A stretch of 6,877 nt of DNA from Burkholderiales bacterium (lineage in GTDB: Bacteria; Pseudomonadota; Gammaproteobacteria; Burkholderiales; UBA11063): assembly GCA_020697025.1 (NCBI GenBank), contig JAJFBO010000052.1:1-6877 (forward strand). Reading direction: 5' to 3'. A program made the translations under genes and the position numbers. Shown one piece after another: positions 6,736 to 6,877 of the stretch. Every line of letters starts with the position of its first letter. Positions within the stretch are counted from its first letter, which is position 1. Below the pieces are notes generated by a model that was not told the DNA's origin, did not search any database, and saw nothing but the letters and a program-made list of their open reading frames with translations.

Positions 6736-6877
6736 TTATACAAAAAATTCTATATCTTGCCATGTACCTGGATCTTGTTTTTTATTTTCAATTCTACTTT
6801 GCCAGCTGCCAATGTGAATTTCTAGTTTATGACCATCTGGATCAAGAAAATATAATGACTCACCTTCTGAATAATTA
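6736..6877 (-). CDS. C-terminal part of a FosA-like fosfomycin-resistance protein (VOC superfamily), partial
   Basis: The last 46 codons and the TAA stop (6738-6736) of a gene that enters from the right edge. FosA is a cytoplasmic Mn2+/K+-dependent enzyme that adds glutathione to fosfomycin and opens its epoxide. The block EGESLYFLDPDGHKLEIHIG aligns without gaps to the FosA signature. In Pseudomonas FosA numbering it keeps Ser94, Ser98, Tyr100, the metal ligand Glu110 and Arg119 (fragment positions 3, 7, 9, 19 and 28). That set favours FosA over other VOC/glyoxalase I relatives, though the N-terminal metal ligand His7 and His64 are outside the window. The tail after Arg119 (IENKKQDPGTWQDIEFFV) differs from the usual cysteine-containing FosA tail, but the total length beyond Glu110 is normal. 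The stop lies directly against the GNAT relic. Actual resistance is an inference. Confidence 0.75.
   Translation of the reverse strand, partial: NYSEGESLYFLDPDGHKLEIHIGSWQSRIENKKQDPGTWQDIEFFV

Noticed and set aside
1..6877. Search for CRISPR repeats, tRNA or rRNA genes, riboswitches and complete insertion sequences
   Set aside because: No regularly spaced repeats, cloverleaf-like segments or transposase motifs were seen; most of the window is accounted for by conserved protein-coding genes.

Overview
This 6.9-kb window is AT-rich (roughly one-third G+C by eye) and tightly packed. It looks like chromosomal DNA from a low-GC member of the Pseudomonadota. That placement rests on three proteins typical of that phylum: a ZapE-type AFG1 ATPase, an E. 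coli-like PepN and an ElbB. I cannot name the genus; a low-GC gamma- or betaproteobacterium, for example from Neisseriales or a Francisella-like group, is only a guess.

Layout, left to right. Positions 1-77 hold the first 25 codons of an unrecognised gene on the minus strand, divergent from zapE across a 38-bp gap. Positions 116-4598 hold three plus-strand genes, zapE, pepN and elbB, joined by two 4-base ATGA stop/start overlaps, so they are almost certainly one translationally coupled operon. Next comes a Bcr/CflA-type MFS efflux transporter (annotated from 4646), whose true start probably lies up to 12 codons upstream. Then follow a 229-bp gap with small inverted repeats and a short gene for a probable exported, cysteine-containing protein of unknown function (ATG at 6039, with a signal-peptide-like sequence upstream that lacks a normal start codon). 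The right end reads on the minus strand: the last 46 codons of a FosA-like fosfomycin-resistance/VOC protein (6736-6877) and, directly behind it, the frameshifted remains of a GNAT acetyltransferase (6589-6735).

Functionally, the operon combines a division/stress-associated AAA+ ATPase, a broad-specificity aminopeptidase and a DJ-1/PfpI-superfamily glyoxalase. These are housekeeping and protein or metabolite quality-control roles. The right half is accessory in character: drug efflux, possible fosfomycin inactivation, an orphan secreted protein and a decaying gene. I see no CRISPR array, tRNA, rRNA, complete insertion sequence or clear new defence system. The points most worth a second look are the two consecutive genes whose likely N-termini lack ATG/GTG/TTG, the GNAT relic abutting the fosA-like gene, the ElbB N-terminal extension, and the conserved-looking start of the divergent gene at the left edge.
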